Source of the DNA: Pseudomonadota bacterium
GTDB taxonomy: Bacteria; Pseudomonadota; Gammaproteobacteria; Burkholderiales; Burkholderiaceae_C
Assembly: GCA_020161775.1 (NCBI GenBank)
Contig: JAIUOW010000002.1
Location: 186,001-250,000, forward strand
Direction: 5' to 3'
DNA length: 64,000 nt
Of this stretch, positions 63,992 to 64,000 are shown in pieces. Position 1 is the stretch's first letter. Every line of letters starts with the position of its first letter. The notes under the pieces are model-generated. The model searched no databases. It was not told where the DNA came from and saw nothing but the letters and a program-made list of their open reading frames with translations. Made by a program: the position numbers and the translations under genes.

Positions 63992-64000
63992 ATGAAATAT
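63992..64000 (+). CDS. Possible start of the next gene (first three codons only)
   Basis: ATG 63992 begins Met-Lys-Tyr at the very end of the window. TACGCT (63978-63983) lies eight bases upstream, the same layout as other starts here, and the gene would diverge from the esterase. UbiD proteins of this group often begin MKY, and ubiA is close by, but three residues cannot identify a gene. Confidence 0.3.

Overview
The window is a dense, GC-rich (roughly 67-70% by eye) chromosomal segment. It carries about 55 protein genes, no gap longer than 300 bases, and no transposase, integrase, rRNA, tRNA or CRISPR array that I could find. Gene content points to a betaproteobacterium of the Burkholderiales, most likely Comamonadaceae: a DUF3567 protein, a PhaM-like granule protein, an OxyR with cysteines exactly at 199 and 208, ChaN and DUF3108 proteins, and many ATGA start/stop overlaps. 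The family assignment is inference.

Layout. 2-1986: end of purK overlapping a long-form Sua5/TsaC gene. 2032-4748: an SGNH-like lipoprotein, a lipase-like lipoprotein on the other strand and a SemiSWEET transporter. 4783-8194: dacB diverging from the tsaB-rimI-udg run across a 33-base spacer that is part of a palindrome. 8417-18991: two giant filamentous-haemagglutinin-type (TpsA) exoproteins in tandem with no TpsB transporter beside them. 19010-24276: glcD, a LysR regulator, purU, an omega-amino-acid aminotransferase and a fasciclin protein. 24470-32484: hydrolase, ChaN, AbrB-type permease, DUF3567, DUF3108-IclR facing a fumarylacetoacetate-hydrolase-family gene, AraC regulator, EamA exporter. 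32486-36449: otsB-GH15-otsA trehalose operon. 36536-38280: VOC protein, eRF1-like small protein, enoyl-CoA hydratase. 38312-42088: putative copper-acquisition operon (DUF2946, TonB receptor, YcnI, PCuAC). 42169-45279: PhaM, FIST sensor and DUF535/VirK protein. 45375-48807: Fic protein, then dadA behind a tandem glycine riboswitch and an XRE regulator. 48938-53842: MFS-PlsC fusion and a run of poorly understood envelope proteins. 53814-57124: tgt and queA with a FecR-SPOR gene between them. 57183-63940: recG, oxyR, DyP-type peroxidase, ubiA, proC and a phytase-like esterase. The last nine bases may start a further gene.

How the genes fit together. Several tRNA-modification genes are present (sua5/tsaC and tsaB for t6A; queA and tgt for queuosine). 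Purine and one-carbon genes (purK, purU) and glycine/D-amino-acid oxidation (glycine riboswitch-dadA) are other core themes. The trehalose operon combines synthesis with a GH15 enzyme that may degrade trehalose. The copper block holds an outer-membrane receptor and periplasmic copper proteins.

The least explained parts are: the orphan TpsA pair with a shared C-terminal tail ending in a lone cysteine; the SGNH-like lipoprotein that has lost both its nucleophile serine and its catalytic histidine; the FIST-DUF535 pair; the cluster of unknowns at 51023-53842; and a recurrent promoter layout that puts a -10-like hexamer 6-9 bases before the start codon, which suggests leaderless or nearly leaderless transcripts.
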